Positions 8,763 to 17,356 of a DNA stretch of 64,000 nucleotides are shown here, piece by piece; the first letter of the stretch is position 1; every line of letters starts with the position of its first letter. Source of the stretch: Marinobacter pelagius. GTDB taxonomy: Bacteria; Pseudomonadota; Gammaproteobacteria; Pseudomonadales; Oleiphilaceae. Both the position numbers and the translations under genes were made by a program. The stretch is from the NCBI RefSeq assembly GCF_900114925.1, contig NZ_FOUR01000006.1:230811-294810 (forward strand). Reading direction: 5' to 3'. The notes under the pieces are model-generated. The model ran no database searches. It was not told the origin of the DNA and saw only the letters and a program-made list of their open reading frames with translations.

Positions 8763-9350
8763 ATGAAAACCAAACTACGAAAAGCCACCTTTACCGCAAG
8801 TGCTGCCGTCCTGCTGGGACTCATGCTGGCAGGTAATGCCCAGGCCCATTGCGATGCGATGGATGGCCCTGTCATTACCGAAGCCCGGGCAGCGCTCGAC
8901 GCCGGTGATGTTACCCCACTACTGAAATGGGTTCCCGCCGAGGACGAGGCCGAGATCAGGCGGGTATTCGCCGATGTCCGCGACATCCGGGGCCAGAGCG
9001 AGAAGGTACGCAAAATTGCAGACAAGCACCTCTTTGCAACACTGGTAAAGGTTCATCGTGCCTCCGAGGGTGCACCCTTTACCGGGATCAAGCCGGCAGG
9101 GAACATCGACCCCGGACTGAAGGCGGCAGATGCAGCACTAAGCAACGGCGAGATTGACCAGCTGATTGCAAACATTACCCGGAAAATAGAGACCGGGATT
9201 CGGGAACGCTACGATCAGGCCCACAGTTCGTCGGCCAGCGCCGATCAGAGTGTCAAGGAAGGGCGCCACTTCGTGACCGACTACGTTGACTACATCCATT
9301 ACGTAGAAGCCGTTCACGGGGCGGCTGGAGCAGGTAAGCACGGGCACTGA
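8763..9350 (+). CDS. Exported DUF6448 family protein
   Basis: A 195-residue protein with a signal peptide cut after about residue 28 (LAGNAQA|HCDAMDG). The mature protein begins with HCDAMDGPV and ends with a His-rich stretch (HYVEAVHGAAGAGKHGH), both suited to binding a metal or heme. The helix-rich middle and the YVDYIHYVEAVH motif match DUF6448. No function is established. It follows the AraC gene by 205 bases and has its own upstream inverted repeat; ribosome binding site GAGGAA. Confidence 0.8.
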   Translation: MKTKLRKATFTASAAVLLGLMLAGNAQAHCDAMDGPVITEARAALDAGDVTPLLKWVPAEDEAEIRRVFADVRDIRGQSEKVRKIADKHLFATLVKVHRASEGAPFTGIKPAGNIDPGLKAADAALSNGEIDQLIANITRKIETGIRERYDQAHSSSASADQSVKEGRHFVTDYVDYIHYVEAVHGAAGAGKHGH

Positions 9351-9365
9351 AGCTGCCCGAGCAAC

Positions 9366-9392
9366 AAAAAAGGGAGGCGCTAAGGGCCTCCC
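9366..9392 (-). terminator. Intrinsic terminator of the acyl-CoA ligase gene
   Basis: GGGAGGC (9372-9378) and GCCTCCC (9386-9392) form a stem. On the minus strand it is followed by a run of six U, which fits termination of the leftward gene ending at 9449. On the plus strand no U-run follows. Confidence 0.75.
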
Positions 9393-9448
9393 AAGGACAC
9401 ACAGAGGGAATAACTGGCTGCGCCGGGCTGGCGCAGCCGGTCAGCAGA

Positions 9449-11077
9449 TCAGTCCAGCTCTTTGGCCTGATCCCGCAGCACGAACTTCTGGATCTTGCCC
9501 GTGGAGGTCTTGGGCAGCTCCGTGAAGACGACCGTTTTCGGTACCTTGAAGCGGGCCAGATGCTCGCGGCAGAAGGTGATGATGTCCTCTTCGCTGACCT
9601 CGCCGGCTTCCGGCTTCAGGGTAATGAACGCGCAGGGAGTCTCGCCCCACTTCTCGTCCGGTCGGGCAACCACCGCTGCTTCCAGCACAGCCGGATGGCG
9701 GTACAGGGTATCTTCCACCTCGATGGTGGAGATGTTCTCGCCCCCGGAGATGATGATGTCCTTCAGGCGGTCCTTGATTTCCAGGTAACCGTCCTCGTGC
9801 CACACCGCCAGGTCACCGGTGTGGAACCAGCCACCGCGGAACGCCTCTTCGGTGGCGCTCGGGTTCTTCAGGTAACCCTTCATCACGGTGTTGCCACGCA
9901 GGAAGATCTCGCCGATGGTCTTGCCATCTTTGGGCACCGGTTCCATGGTGTTGGGATCACCGACCATGGTGCCGGCCAGGGTATGGTAGCGAACGCCCTG
10001 GCGTGCCTTTTTCCGGGCACGGTCATGGAGCGGAAGCTCATCCCACTCGGACTTCCAGGCACACACGGTTACCGGGCCATAGACTTCGGTCAGGCCGTAA
10101 ACGTGGGTCACCTTGATACCCATTTCTTCTACCGCCCCGATCACCTGGGCGGGGGGTGCCGCACCGGCGGTCATGGATTTCACTTCGTGATCGATCCCGG
10201 CCTTGGCGGCTGCCGGCGCATTGAGCAGCGCGTTCAGAACGATCGGGGCGCCGCACATGTGGGTGACCTGGTGATCGCGGATCAGCTGCAGGATCTTCTC
10301 CGGGTCCACCCTGCGCAGGCAAACATGGGTGCCGGCCATGGCGGTAACCGTCCAGGGGAAACACCAGCCGTTGCAGTGGAACATCGGCAGGGTCCACAGA
10401 TAGACCGGATGCATGTCCATGGACCAGACGGCCTGGTTACCCAGGGCATTGAGGTAGGCCCCGCGGTGGTGATAGACCACACCCTTGGGGTTACCGGTGG
10501 TACCGGAGGTGTAGTTCAGGGAAACCGCATCCCACTCGTTTTCGGGGAAGCTCCACTGGAACTGCGGGTCACCCTCCTGCAGGAACGCCTCGTAATCCAG
10601 ATCGCTGACCTGCACGCCCTCACCGTATTCCGGGTCATCCACATCAATGACCAGCGGTTTGTGCTCCAGGTGACGGATGGCGTCCTTGATGACCTGACCG
10701 AACTCGCGGTCGGCAACCACCACCTTGGCTTCTCCATGTTCCAGCATGAAGGCGATGGCATCGGCGTCCAGGCGTACGTTCAGGGTATTGAGTACGGCGC
10801 CGATCATGGGCACGCCGAAGTGGCATTCCACCATCGCGGGGATGTTCGGCAGCATCACGGCGACCGTATCGCCACGACCGATCCCTCGCCCCTGCAGGGC
10901 CGAAGCCAGGCGACGGCAGCGCTCGTAGGTTTGTGCCCAGTTGTAACGGATCGCGCCGTGAATGATGGCCGGGTATTCCGGATAAACACTCGCGGTGCGC
11001 TCGATGAAATCAATCGGCGACTGGACGGCGTAGTTGGCATCGACGGGCGCCAGGCCCTGGTCAAAAATCGAGGTCAT
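9449..11077 (-). CDS. Acyl-CoA ligase (AMP-forming), AlkK/DmdB-like
   Basis: A 542-residue adenylate-forming enzyme that activates a fatty or short acyl acid with ATP and CoA. Motifs: the phosphate loop [18 protein letters not shown], the adenylate motif YGLTEVYGP, WFHTGDLAVW, and the C-terminal catalytic lysine in TSTGKIQKF. Overall it resembles medium-chain acyl-CoA ligase AlkK and DmdB-type enzymes. Substrate range cannot be fixed from sequence. The start at 11077 is chosen because AGAGGAA lies 6 bases upstream; an earlier in-frame ATG has no such site. It is divergent from a FixL/FixJ-type pair that may regulate it. Confidence 0.88.
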   Translation of the reverse strand: MTSIFDQGLAPVDANYAVQSPIDFIERTASVYPEYPAIIHGAIRYNWAQTYERCRRLASALQGRGIGRGDTVAVMLPNIPAMVECHFGVPMIGAVLNTLNVRLDADAIAFMLEHGEAKVVVADREFGQVIKDAIRHLEHKPLVIDVDDPEYGEGVQVSDLDYEAFLQEGDPQFQWSFPENEWDAVSLNYTSGTTGNPKGVVYHHRGAYLNALGNQAVWSMDMHPVYLWTLPMFHCNGWCFPWTVTAMAGTHVCLRRVDPEKILQLIRDHQVTHMCGAPIVLNALLNAPAAAKAGIDHEVKSMTAGAAPPAQVIGAVEEMGIKVTHVYGLTEVYGPVTVCAWKSEWDELPLHDRARKKARQGVRYHTLAGTMVGDPNTMEPVPKDGKTIGEIFLRGNTVMKGYLKNPSATEEAFRGGWFHTGDLAVWHEDGYLEIKDRLKDIIISGGENISTIEVEDTLYRHPAVLEAAVVARPDEKWGETPCAFITLKPEAGEVSEEDIITFCREHLARFKVPKTVVFTELPKTSTGKIQKFVLRDQAKELD

Positions 11078-11201
11078 AACGGGTTCCTCTTGGAGCTCTG
11101 TTGTTCTTATGGCGTATTCAGGAAAATCGCTAATCTGGCTATAATTCACGCTGGTCAAAATGGTATTTGATGGGACAAATACTAGAAACTACACCAAGGT
11201 A

Positions 11202-11221
11202 TTATAGTGTATTTACTATAA
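11202..11221. promoter_or_regulatory. Palindrome TTATAGT-N6-ACTATAA
   Basis: A perfect 7-base inverted repeat lies in the gap between the acyl-CoA ligase gene and the PAS kinase gene, ending 10 bases before the kinase ATG. Its position over the start of the kinase gene suggests an autoregulatory operator or AT-rich promoter element. Confidence 0.35.
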
Positions 11222-11231
11222 CAACGATGAT

Positions 11232-12734
11232 ATGACCGATTTCCCCCCTGATACCGTATTTAGTTTCCCGGACGCCGACCCGCAACCTGGTTTGGTCCTT
11301 GACCGGGATACTGCCCTGCTGAAGGCAAGTCGCAGTGCCACCGATCTGGTCAGCAGTGCCGGCCTTGAGAGCGCCCTGGACCTGCTCCCGAGCAACACAC
11401 AGGCCCTGATTCATTCTTCCCTGCAACAGAACCGGGCCATCGAGAATGTCGAATCCCGGATACCCGGCCATATCCTGCTCTGGACGCTGATACCGGATCA
11501 GGCCAGCAACCAGGTCTTACTCCGGGGCCGGGATGCCACCGAGGAAGTTCGCACCCGGGAGCAGGCTGTGCAGTCCAACCGCCTGTACCGGCTGATTACC
11601 GAGAACACCACCGATCTGATTTCCCGCCACGCCCCGGACGGTCGGTTCATCGACGCGACACCGGCGTCGTGGCGATTGCTCGGCTACTGGCCCGAGGAGC
11701 TGCGGGGCAAGCCGTTGGAAGAGGTGTTCCGGGGCGATCATGTGGTCGAACAACTGGTAGAAGCCCGCAACCGCCTGCGGGACGACGGCTACGCCACCCT
11801 GACCCTGGAAATCCTGCACCGGGACGGCAGCAAGCGCTGGTTCGAGATTGCCAGCCGCGCCATCCGTGAGACCTACACCGGCGCAGTGGTGGAAGTCATC
11901 AGCGTGTCCCGCGACATCACTGCCCGGGTAGAATCCGAGGAGAACAACCGGCGGCTGGCGGACGAACTGGCCCATGCCGCACGGCTTGCAACCCTGGGCG
12001 AACTGGCCTCCAGCATCGCCCACGAGATGAACCAGCCACTGGCCACCATCGTGAACTTTGCCAGTGCCAGCCAGCGCTACCTGAAGAACGCCCGAACCAA
12101 TCCGGAATGCCTGGACCGGGTAGACGATGGACTGCAGAAGATTGTTCACCACGCCAACCGGGCCTCGGAAGTGATCAAGCGGCTCCGGGCGTTCCTGCGC
12201 AAGGGTCAGAAAAGAACCGCGCCGATTTCCGTCAATGACGTGGTCGGCAACGTGGCCAGGCTGTGCCAGTGGGAAGCGGACAAGAACCGGGTCAGGATCC
12301 GGGAGCGGCTGTGCGAGGCTGCCCCGGTGATCACCGCCGACCCCGTGTTGCTCGAGCAGGTCCTGATCAACCTCATCCGTAACGGGATCGAGGCCACTGT
12401 CGAGTCCCGGAAAACGAAGAGCACGGACTCGGGAAACCCGGCCGAGATCACCCTGACCACCTGTATCAATGATTGCAAAGAGACCCTCATCGAAGTCACC
12501 GACCAGGGCGATGGGCTGGGCGAGCAGGAAATTCGCCAGATGTTCCAGCCCTTTTACACAAGCAAGCCCCAGGGCCTGGGCCTTGGCCTGTCCATGAGTC
12601 GCTCCATTATCGAAGGCTTTGGCGGCTTCCTGGATGCCAGGCTGGCGAAGACCGGTGGCCTTACCCTCACCTGCCGCTTCCCCGCGAGCACTAACAAGAA
12701 CAAGACTGCAACAATGGAGATTTCCCCGGAATGA
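11232..12734 (+). CDS. Soluble PAS sensor histidine kinase, FixL/DctB-like
   Basis: A 500-residue kinase without membrane segments. The N-terminal 120 residues are unassigned, residues about 120-235 form a PAS domain with a PAC tail (VVEVISVSRDITAR), H264 is the phosphorylated histidine in SSIAHEMNQPLA, and the ATPase part has NLIRNGIEA, DQGDGLG and GLGLGLSMSR. It shares the HEMNQPL H-box of the FixL/DctB group. No conserved heme-binding histidine pattern was recognised in PAS. It overlaps the next gene by ATGA, so the pair is coupled. Confidence 0.9.
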   Translation: MTDFPPDTVFSFPDADPQPGLVLDRDTALLKASRSATDLVSSAGLESALDLLPSNTQALIHSSLQQNRAIENVESRIPGHILLWTLIPDQASNQVLLRGRDATEEVRTREQAVQSNRLYRLITENTTDLISRHAPDGRFIDATPASWRLLGYWPEELRGKPLEEVFRGDHVVEQLVEARNRLRDDGYATLTLEILHRDGSKRWFEIASRAIRETYTGAVVEVISVSRDITARVESEENNRRLADELAHAARLATLGELASSIAHEMNQPLATIVNFASASQRYLKNARTNPECLDRVDDGLQKIVHHANRASEVIKRLRAFLRKGQKRTAPISVNDVVGNVARLCQWEADKNRVRIRERLCEAAPVITADPVLLEQVLINLIRNGIEATVESRKTKSTDSGNPAEITLTTCINDCKETLIEVTDQGDGLGEQEIRQMFQPFYTSKPQGLGLGLSMSRSIIEGFGGFLDARLAKTGGLTLTCRFPASTNKNKTATMEISPE

Positions 12735-13381
12735 CTGAATCACCCAGTAACCCGCCCACCACCGTCTACGTGGTTGACGACGACGCCGGCATGCTCGAGT
12801 CGACCCAATGGCTGCTCGAGTCCGTGGGACTGAACGTCGAAGCCTACAGCGACGGCCGGAAATTCCTGGATGCGGTAGGGCATACCAACGCCGGCTGTGT
12901 GGTGCTGGATGTGCGGATGCCCGGGCTTGGCGGCCTCAACGTCCAGGAAGAATTGCAGAAGCGGGGACTGGAGGTGCCGATCATTTTTGTCTCCGGCCAT
13001 GCCGACGTCCCCATCGTGGTCCGGGCCTTCAAATCCGGTGCATTCGACTTCATCGAGAAGCCGTTCAACGAGCAGCTTCTGCTCGACAGTGTCCAGCAGG
13101 CCCTCCAGGAGCGGCAGAGCGGCCAGCGTTTCCATGGCAATGCCCGCACCGAGGCACTGATCGACACCCTCACCCGCCGGGAACGGGACGTCTTCCTGCC
13201 CCTGGCCCAGGGCTACACCAGCCGTGAGATTGCCGATCAGCTGGGAGTGAGCGTCAAGACCATCGACCTGTACCGGGCCCGGGTCATGAAACGCCTGGGC
13301 GCCGAACGGTTGCCGGACGTGACCGGCATCGCCATTGCGGCGGGACTGGTTGATCCTCTGGATCTGCGCCGCGACAGTTAG
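12731..13381 (+). CDS. FixJ/LuxR-type response regulator
   Basis: A 216-residue regulator: receiver domain with DDD at 16-18, phosphoacceptor D60 in VLDVRMPG and the lysine in FIEKPF, then a LuxR helix-turn-helix (LTRRERDVFLPLAQGYTSRE and VSVKTIDLYRARVMKRLGA). Cognate of the PAS kinase just upstream. Probable target: the divergent acyl-CoA ligase gene, making this a carbon-source sensing unit (inference). Its stop overlaps the stop of the convergent MocR gene by four bases. Confidence 0.9.
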   Translation: MTESPSNPPTTVYVVDDDAGMLESTQWLLESVGLNVEAYSDGRKFLDAVGHTNAGCVVLDVRMPGLGGLNVQEELQKRGLEVPIIFVSGHADVPIVVRAFKSGAFDFIEKPFNEQLLLDSVQQALQERQSGQRFHGNARTEALIDTLTRRERDVFLPLAQGYTSREIADQLGVSVKTIDLYRARVMKRLGAERLPDVTGIAIAAGLVDPLDLRRDS

Positions 13382-14787
13382 CGTCCCATCTCCTCGTGGA
13401 CCAGCGCACCGAGCCTGGCGACGGCCTTTTCGATGGTTCCGGTCCAGGGGTTTCCGCCGTTCAGGCGGAGGCAGTTATCGAACTTGTTGGTGGTGGAGAA
13501 CATCAGCCCGGGCGCCACGTTGATGTTCTCCGCCCGTGCCCGCTGGTACACCTCTGTGCCCGATACCCCCTCCGGTAGTTGTACCCAGAGCACAAACCCG
13601 CCCTGGGGCCGGCTCACTGCCGTCCCTTCCGGGAATGACCGGGCCACCGCCGATCGCATGCGCTCGGTCGCTTCCCGGTAGTGCTGCCGCGCTGACCGCA
13701 GGTATCGGTCATAGCCGCCCTGCTCCAGGAAGTGGGCAACCGCCAGCTGGGGAATGGAGGAGGTTGCCAGGTTTACGAAGTACTTGTGCTGGCGGGCGCT
13801 GGCCATGTGACGACCGGGGATCATCCAGCCCAGGCGCAGGCCCGGGGAAATGGTCTTGGAAAAGGAACTGCAATAGATCACGTTGTCAGCCCGGTCGAAG
13901 GCCTTGGCGGGTCGGGGCCGCTCACCGGTGTGGTACAGGTCGCCGTAGATATCATCCTCGATCAGGGGCACATCAGCCGCCGCCAGCATGGACACCAGCT
14001 GCTTCTTGCGCTCATCGGACATGCGCGCCCCCATGGGATTGCTGTGATTGGTCACCACCACACAGGCTTTCAGGGGCCACTGTTCCAGGGCCAGTTCGAG
14101 TCCCTCGAGACTCAGACCTTCCGAGGGGTGAGTGGGGATTTCAATCACCCGCAAGCCCACTACTTCCAGGGCCTGGAGAATACCGGGGAACGACGGTGAC
14201 TCCACCGCTACGATGTCACCGGGCTGGGTCACCGCCCGCAGGGCCAGAATGATGGCTTCCTGGGCGCCGTTGGTTGCCAGGATATCATCCGGTGTCACCG
14301 GCACGCCGATGGCGGCCATGCGCTGGGCAATCTGGCGGCGGAACGATTCCTTGCCGGGAAAGGCGTAATCCAGGGTTTCCAGCCCCCTTCGTGCCGCCCA
14401 CAGTGTGCTCTGCTGGATCTGCCGTACAGGCAGGTAATCCGGGTGGGGAATCGCGGTGGCCAAAGGAACCATTCGTTTCTGTTCATCAGCACACAGATCC
14501 AGGGTCATTTCCCGCGCGGTCACCGGGACCGGCCGGCTCCGGTGCTTTAGCATGGACGGCTCGGGCACATCCTGGACCGGCAGACGCACGAAATAGCCGC
14601 TGCGCTCCCGGGCTTCCAGGTACCCCCGAGCCTCCAGGGTCTGGTGGGCCTGCAATACCGTCGAAATCGAGACCCCGAACTGCCGGCTCAATACCCGTAC
14701 ACCGGGCAACCGGTCACCTTGCCGGTACACCCCTTCCTGGATCAGCGCCTGCAGCTGATCCGCCACCTGGCTGTATAGAACGCCCAT
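13378..14787 (-). CDS. MocR-type GntR/aminotransferase-fold regulator
   Basis: A 469-residue protein with an N-terminal GntR winged helix (residues 1-75, GDRLPGVRVLSRQFGVSIST) fused to a class I aminotransferase domain (about 100-469) with the PLP lysine in SSFSKTISPGLRLGW. MocR proteins sense an amino-acid- or vitamin-like ligand through PLP and usually regulate a divergent operon. Here that is the small unknown gene plus phzF. The start at 14787 has AGGAGGGAG upstream; a longer frame exists but lacks a good site. Operator-like repeats with GGTACAGA lie in the gap. Confidence 0.88.
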   Translation of the reverse strand: MGVLYSQVADQLQALIQEGVYRQGDRLPGVRVLSRQFGVSISTVLQAHQTLEARGYLEARERSGYFVRLPVQDVPEPSMLKHRSRPVPVTAREMTLDLCADEQKRMVPLATAIPHPDYLPVRQIQQSTLWAARRGLETLDYAFPGKESFRRQIAQRMAAIGVPVTPDDILATNGAQEAIILALRAVTQPGDIVAVESPSFPGILQALEVVGLRVIEIPTHPSEGLSLEGLELALEQWPLKACVVVTNHSNPMGARMSDERKKQLVSMLAAADVPLIEDDIYGDLYHTGERPRPAKAFDRADNVIYCSSFSKTISPGLRLGWMIPGRHMASARQHKYFVNLATSSIPQLAVAHFLEQGGYDRYLRSARQHYREATERMRSAVARSFPEGTAVSRPQGGFVLWVQLPEGVSGTEVYQRARAENINVAPGLMFSTTNKFDNCLRLNGGNPWTGTIEKAVARLGALVHEEMGR

Positions 14788-14873
14788 GCGGTCTCCCTCC
14801 TGCCTTGTATCTCCCTTGTTATTGCACCAGACCTGTCCGGCAATGGGGCAGTACAGATCGGCAGCAAATGAAC

Positions 14874-14933
14874 CGGTACAGACTCGCGTGAGACTCATCT
14901 GTACCGATTCAAAAACAGATTAACTGAATCTGT
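14874..14933. promoter_or_regulatory. Operator repeats between mocR-type gene and phzF operon
   Basis: CGGTACAGA (14874-14882) and its complement TCTGTACCG (14898-14906) form a perfect inverted repeat with a 15-base spacer. A second inverted repeat, ACAGATT-N5-AATCTGT, is at 14915-14933, and another GTACAGA is near 14851. All lie in the 204-base divergent gap, as expected for MocR binding sites. Confidence 0.5.
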
Positions 14934-14991
14934 TATGCCTGTCAGCGAAGCAGGACAATGATGACAAGCTCATTGAAGAAGGAGTTTCACC

Positions 14992-15309
14992 ATGGGATCC
15001 GCCATTGTTCCTGCACGGCACTCAGCCGTTCCTGTCCTGCTCCCGGACATCCCTGCCTCTACCCGCAAGGATCTCCTGGGACTGGCCTCACCCACCCTGC
15101 CCCTGGGCACTATCCGGCCGGAAGTCACCCGGAAATGGCTGGAAGACCTCGGGTTCACCATCCGCCGGGAAAGCCACGGGCACTGGATTCTGACACTCGG
15201 CCGCCCCACGCCGGAGCTGCACCTGTACAGCGAGGGCGAACTGGAACAGTTTGCCAGATACAAAGCTCATGATTACGCTGGACGCACACTCGAGGAGACA
15301 AACCGATGA
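14992..15309 (+). CDS. Small protein of unknown function, coupled to phzF
   Basis: A 105-residue protein without signal peptide or membrane segment; it is not recognised. It has a Pro-rich N-terminus and a folded-looking core (IRPEVTRKWLEDLGFTIRRE, HGHWILTLG, LHLYSEGELEQFARY). A strong GAAGGAG site precedes the ATG, and its stop overlaps the phzF start by ATGA, so it is real and co-translated with phzF. Likely under control of the divergent MocR-type regulator. Confidence 0.75.
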   Translation: MGSAIVPARHSAVPVLLPDIPASTRKDLLGLASPTLPLGTIRPEVTRKWLEDLGFTIRRESHGHWILTLGRPTPELHLYSEGELEQFARYKAHDYAGRTLEETNR

Positions 15310-16109
15310 TGCACCCGATCTTCCAGGTCGACGCTTTCACCGACCGTGTTTTCGGCGGCAATCCGGCCGCCGTCATGCCTCTGGATCAATGGTTGCCGGA
15401 TGACACCCTCCGGGCCCTGGCGATGGAGAACAACCTGTCCGAAACCGCCTTCCTGGTCCGGCTGCCGGAGGCAGATGAGGCCGACTTCCACATCCGCTGG
15501 TTTACGCCCACGGTGGAGGTGCCCCTGTGCGGCCATGCCACGCTGGCCAGCGCATGGGTCATCTTCAACATGCTGGACTGGACCGGGGAGAGAATCATCC
15601 TGCAGTCAAAGAGCGGCCATCTGGGCGTTCGCAGGGACAATGACTGGTTGGTGCTCGACTTTCCCAACCTGGCCTTTGAGGAGCGCCAGACACCCGCGAT
15701 CATTCATGAAGCCCTTGAGGGCGCTCCGGAGACCGCCTTCTACGTGCCCAACGACACCAACTACATGGTGGTACTGGAAAACGAAGCGGCGGTCCGGTCG
15801 GCCGAGCCGGATCTTCGCAAGCTCAAAACCCTCGGCAATCAGGGACTGATCGTCACCGCCCGGGGGGAGGGCTGCGACTTTGTCAGCCGCTATTTTGCCC
15901 CCGGCGCGGGCATCGACGAGGACCCGGTCACCGGCTCCATCCACAGCGTGCTGGTGCCCTACTGGGCAAACCAGCTGGGAAAATCGTCCCTCGAGGCAAG
16001 ACAGCTGTCAGCCCGGGGCGGTCTGCTGCGCTGTGAGCTGAAAGGTGACCGGATCGATATCGCCGGCCAGGCCGCGTTCTTCATGGAAGGTTCCGTACAC
16101 CTGCCCTGA
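15306..16109 (+). CDS. PhzF-family isomerase/epimerase
   Basis: A 267-residue member of the PhzF/diaminopimelate-epimerase-like fold. Hallmarks are the N-terminal VDAFTDRVFGGNPAAV, the catalytic glutamate in NNLSETAFL, the CGHAT motif and the late GIDEDPVTGSIHS segment. No other phenazine gene is present, so phenazine synthesis is unlikely; most PhzF homologues of this kind act on unknown small metabolites. Coupled to the small gene upstream and presumably induced through the MocR-type regulator. Confidence 0.88.
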   Translation: MMHPIFQVDAFTDRVFGGNPAAVMPLDQWLPDDTLRALAMENNLSETAFLVRLPEADEADFHIRWFTPTVEVPLCGHATLASAWVIFNMLDWTGERIILQSKSGHLGVRRDNDWLVLDFPNLAFEERQTPAIIHEALEGAPETAFYVPNDTNYMVVLENEAAVRSAEPDLRKLKTLGNQGLIVTARGEGCDFVSRYFAPGAGIDEDPVTGSIHSVLVPYWANQLGKSSLEARQLSARGGLLRCELKGDRIDIAGQAAFFMEGSVHLP

Positions 16110-16118
16110 GACTGATAT

Positions 16119-16151
16119 ACTGCCCGCCGTTCACTCACACCGGCGGGCAGT
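16119..16151 (+). promoter_or_regulatory. Hairpin covering the translation start of the next gene
   Basis: ACTGCCCGCCG (16119-16129) and CGGCGGGCAGT (16141-16151) are perfect 11-base arms with an 11-base loop. The right arm contains the only purine-rich stretch before the ATG at 16153, so the folded RNA would mask ribosome entry. No U-run follows, which speaks against a plain terminator. Confidence 0.5.
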
Positions 16152-16152
16152 A

Positions 16153-17346
16153 ATGACAGCATCCTCGGCATCCCACTACGACGTAATCATCATCGGCGCC
16201 GGTGCTGCCGGGCTCATGTGTGCCGCCACCGCGGGCTACCGGGGGCGCCGGGTACTGGTGATCGACCACGCCAACAAGCCCGGGAAAAAGATCCTCATGT
16301 CCGGCGGGGGGCGCTGCAATTTCACCAACCTGAACAGCACGCCGGCCAATTTCCTGTCCGACAACCCGCACTACTGCATATCGGCGCTGAAGCGCTATAC
16401 CCCCCAGGATTTCCTGGAACTGGTGGATCGCCACGGTATCGATCACGAAGAGAAAGCCCCGGGACAGCTGTTCTGCAAGGACAGCGCCAAAGATATCCTG
16501 AACATGCTGCTGACCGAATGCGAATGGGCCGGGGCTGAAATCCGACTGAAGACCGCCGTCACTGCCGTCAGCGAAACAGATGCGGGCTATCGACTGAAAA
16601 CCGGCAGTGGCCCACTGACCTGCGAAGCCCTGGTGATTGCCACCGGCGGGCTCTCGATTCCGACCATGGGCGCGACCGGCTTCGGGTACGAGATCGCCCG
16701 GCAATTCGGCCTGGAGGTGCTCCCCACCCGTGCCGGCCTGGTGCCTTTCACGCTCCAGCCGGAGCTGAAAACCCAGCTGGCACCGTTGGCCGGGATCAGC
16801 TGCCCGGTGGATGCCGAATGCAACCGCCAGCATTTCCGGGAACCCATGCTGGTCACCCACCGGGGCCTGAGTGGTCCGGCCATGCTGCAGATTTCCAGTT
16901 ACTGGTATCCGGGGGATGACATCAGTATCAACCTGCTGCCGACTCAACAGATCGAGGACGATCTGATGGGCCTGCGCAAGCAGAAACCGCGCACCACCGT
17001 CGCCCAGTATCTGGCGGAGTATCTGCCGAAACGCTTTGCCAGCGCTTTCAACGAACTCCACGGCTGGACCGGCCCGCTGCAGGAATACAAGAACGCCGAT
17101 ATCGAACAGGTGGCAAACACCCTGGGAGACTGGACCATCAAGCCCGCAGGCACCGAGGGTTACCGCACCGCGGAAGTCACCCTGGGTGGCATCGACACCC
17201 GCCAGCTCTCGTCAAAGACCATGGCGGTGCTGGACCGGCCGAATCTTTACTTCATCGGGGAAGTGGTGGATGTCACCGGCCATCTGGGCGGCCACAATTT
17301 CCAGTGGGCCTGGGCGTCCGGCGTTGCCGCCGGGAATGTGGCCTGA
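16153..17346 (+). CDS. BaiN/HI0933-family FAD-dependent oxidoreductase
   Basis: A 397-residue flavoprotein with the N-terminal dinucleotide-binding motif IIIGAGAAGLMCA, the family signature SGGGRCNFTN and a C-terminal GEVVDVTGHLGGHNFQWAW FAD segment. The family (HI0933, YhiN, BaiN) is widespread; a reductase role on rRNA-modification or steroid-like intermediates has been proposed for members, so the function here is open. The start follows a hairpin that could restrain translation. It follows phzF by 43 bases on the same strand. Confidence 0.85.
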   Translation: MTASSASHYDVIIIGAGAAGLMCAATAGYRGRRVLVIDHANKPGKKILMSGGGRCNFTNLNSTPANFLSDNPHYCISALKRYTPQDFLELVDRHGIDHEEKAPGQLFCKDSAKDILNMLLTECEWAGAEIRLKTAVTAVSETDAGYRLKTGSGPLTCEALVIATGGLSIPTMGATGFGYEIARQFGLEVLPTRAGLVPFTLQPELKTQLAPLAGISCPVDAECNRQHFREPMLVTHRGLSGPAMLQISSYWYPGDDISINLLPTQQIEDDLMGLRKQKPRTTVAQYLAEYLPKRFASAFNELHGWTGPLQEYKNADIEQVANTLGDWTIKPAGTEGYRTAEVTLGGIDTRQLSSKTMAVLDRPNLYFIGEVVDVTGHLGGHNFQWAWASGVAAGNVA

Positions 17347-17356
17347 GGCCGGCTGA

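Noticed and set aside
9560..11170. A 536-codon open frame on the plus strand
   Set aside because: It lies fully opposite the acyl-CoA ligase gene, whose protein has all family motifs; the antisense translation shows no recognisable domain and is a by-product of high GC at third positions.
15306..16109. Phenazine biosynthesis gene
   Set aside because: Only the PhzF fold is present; no other phz gene exists in the window, and PhzF homologues are common outside phenazine producers.
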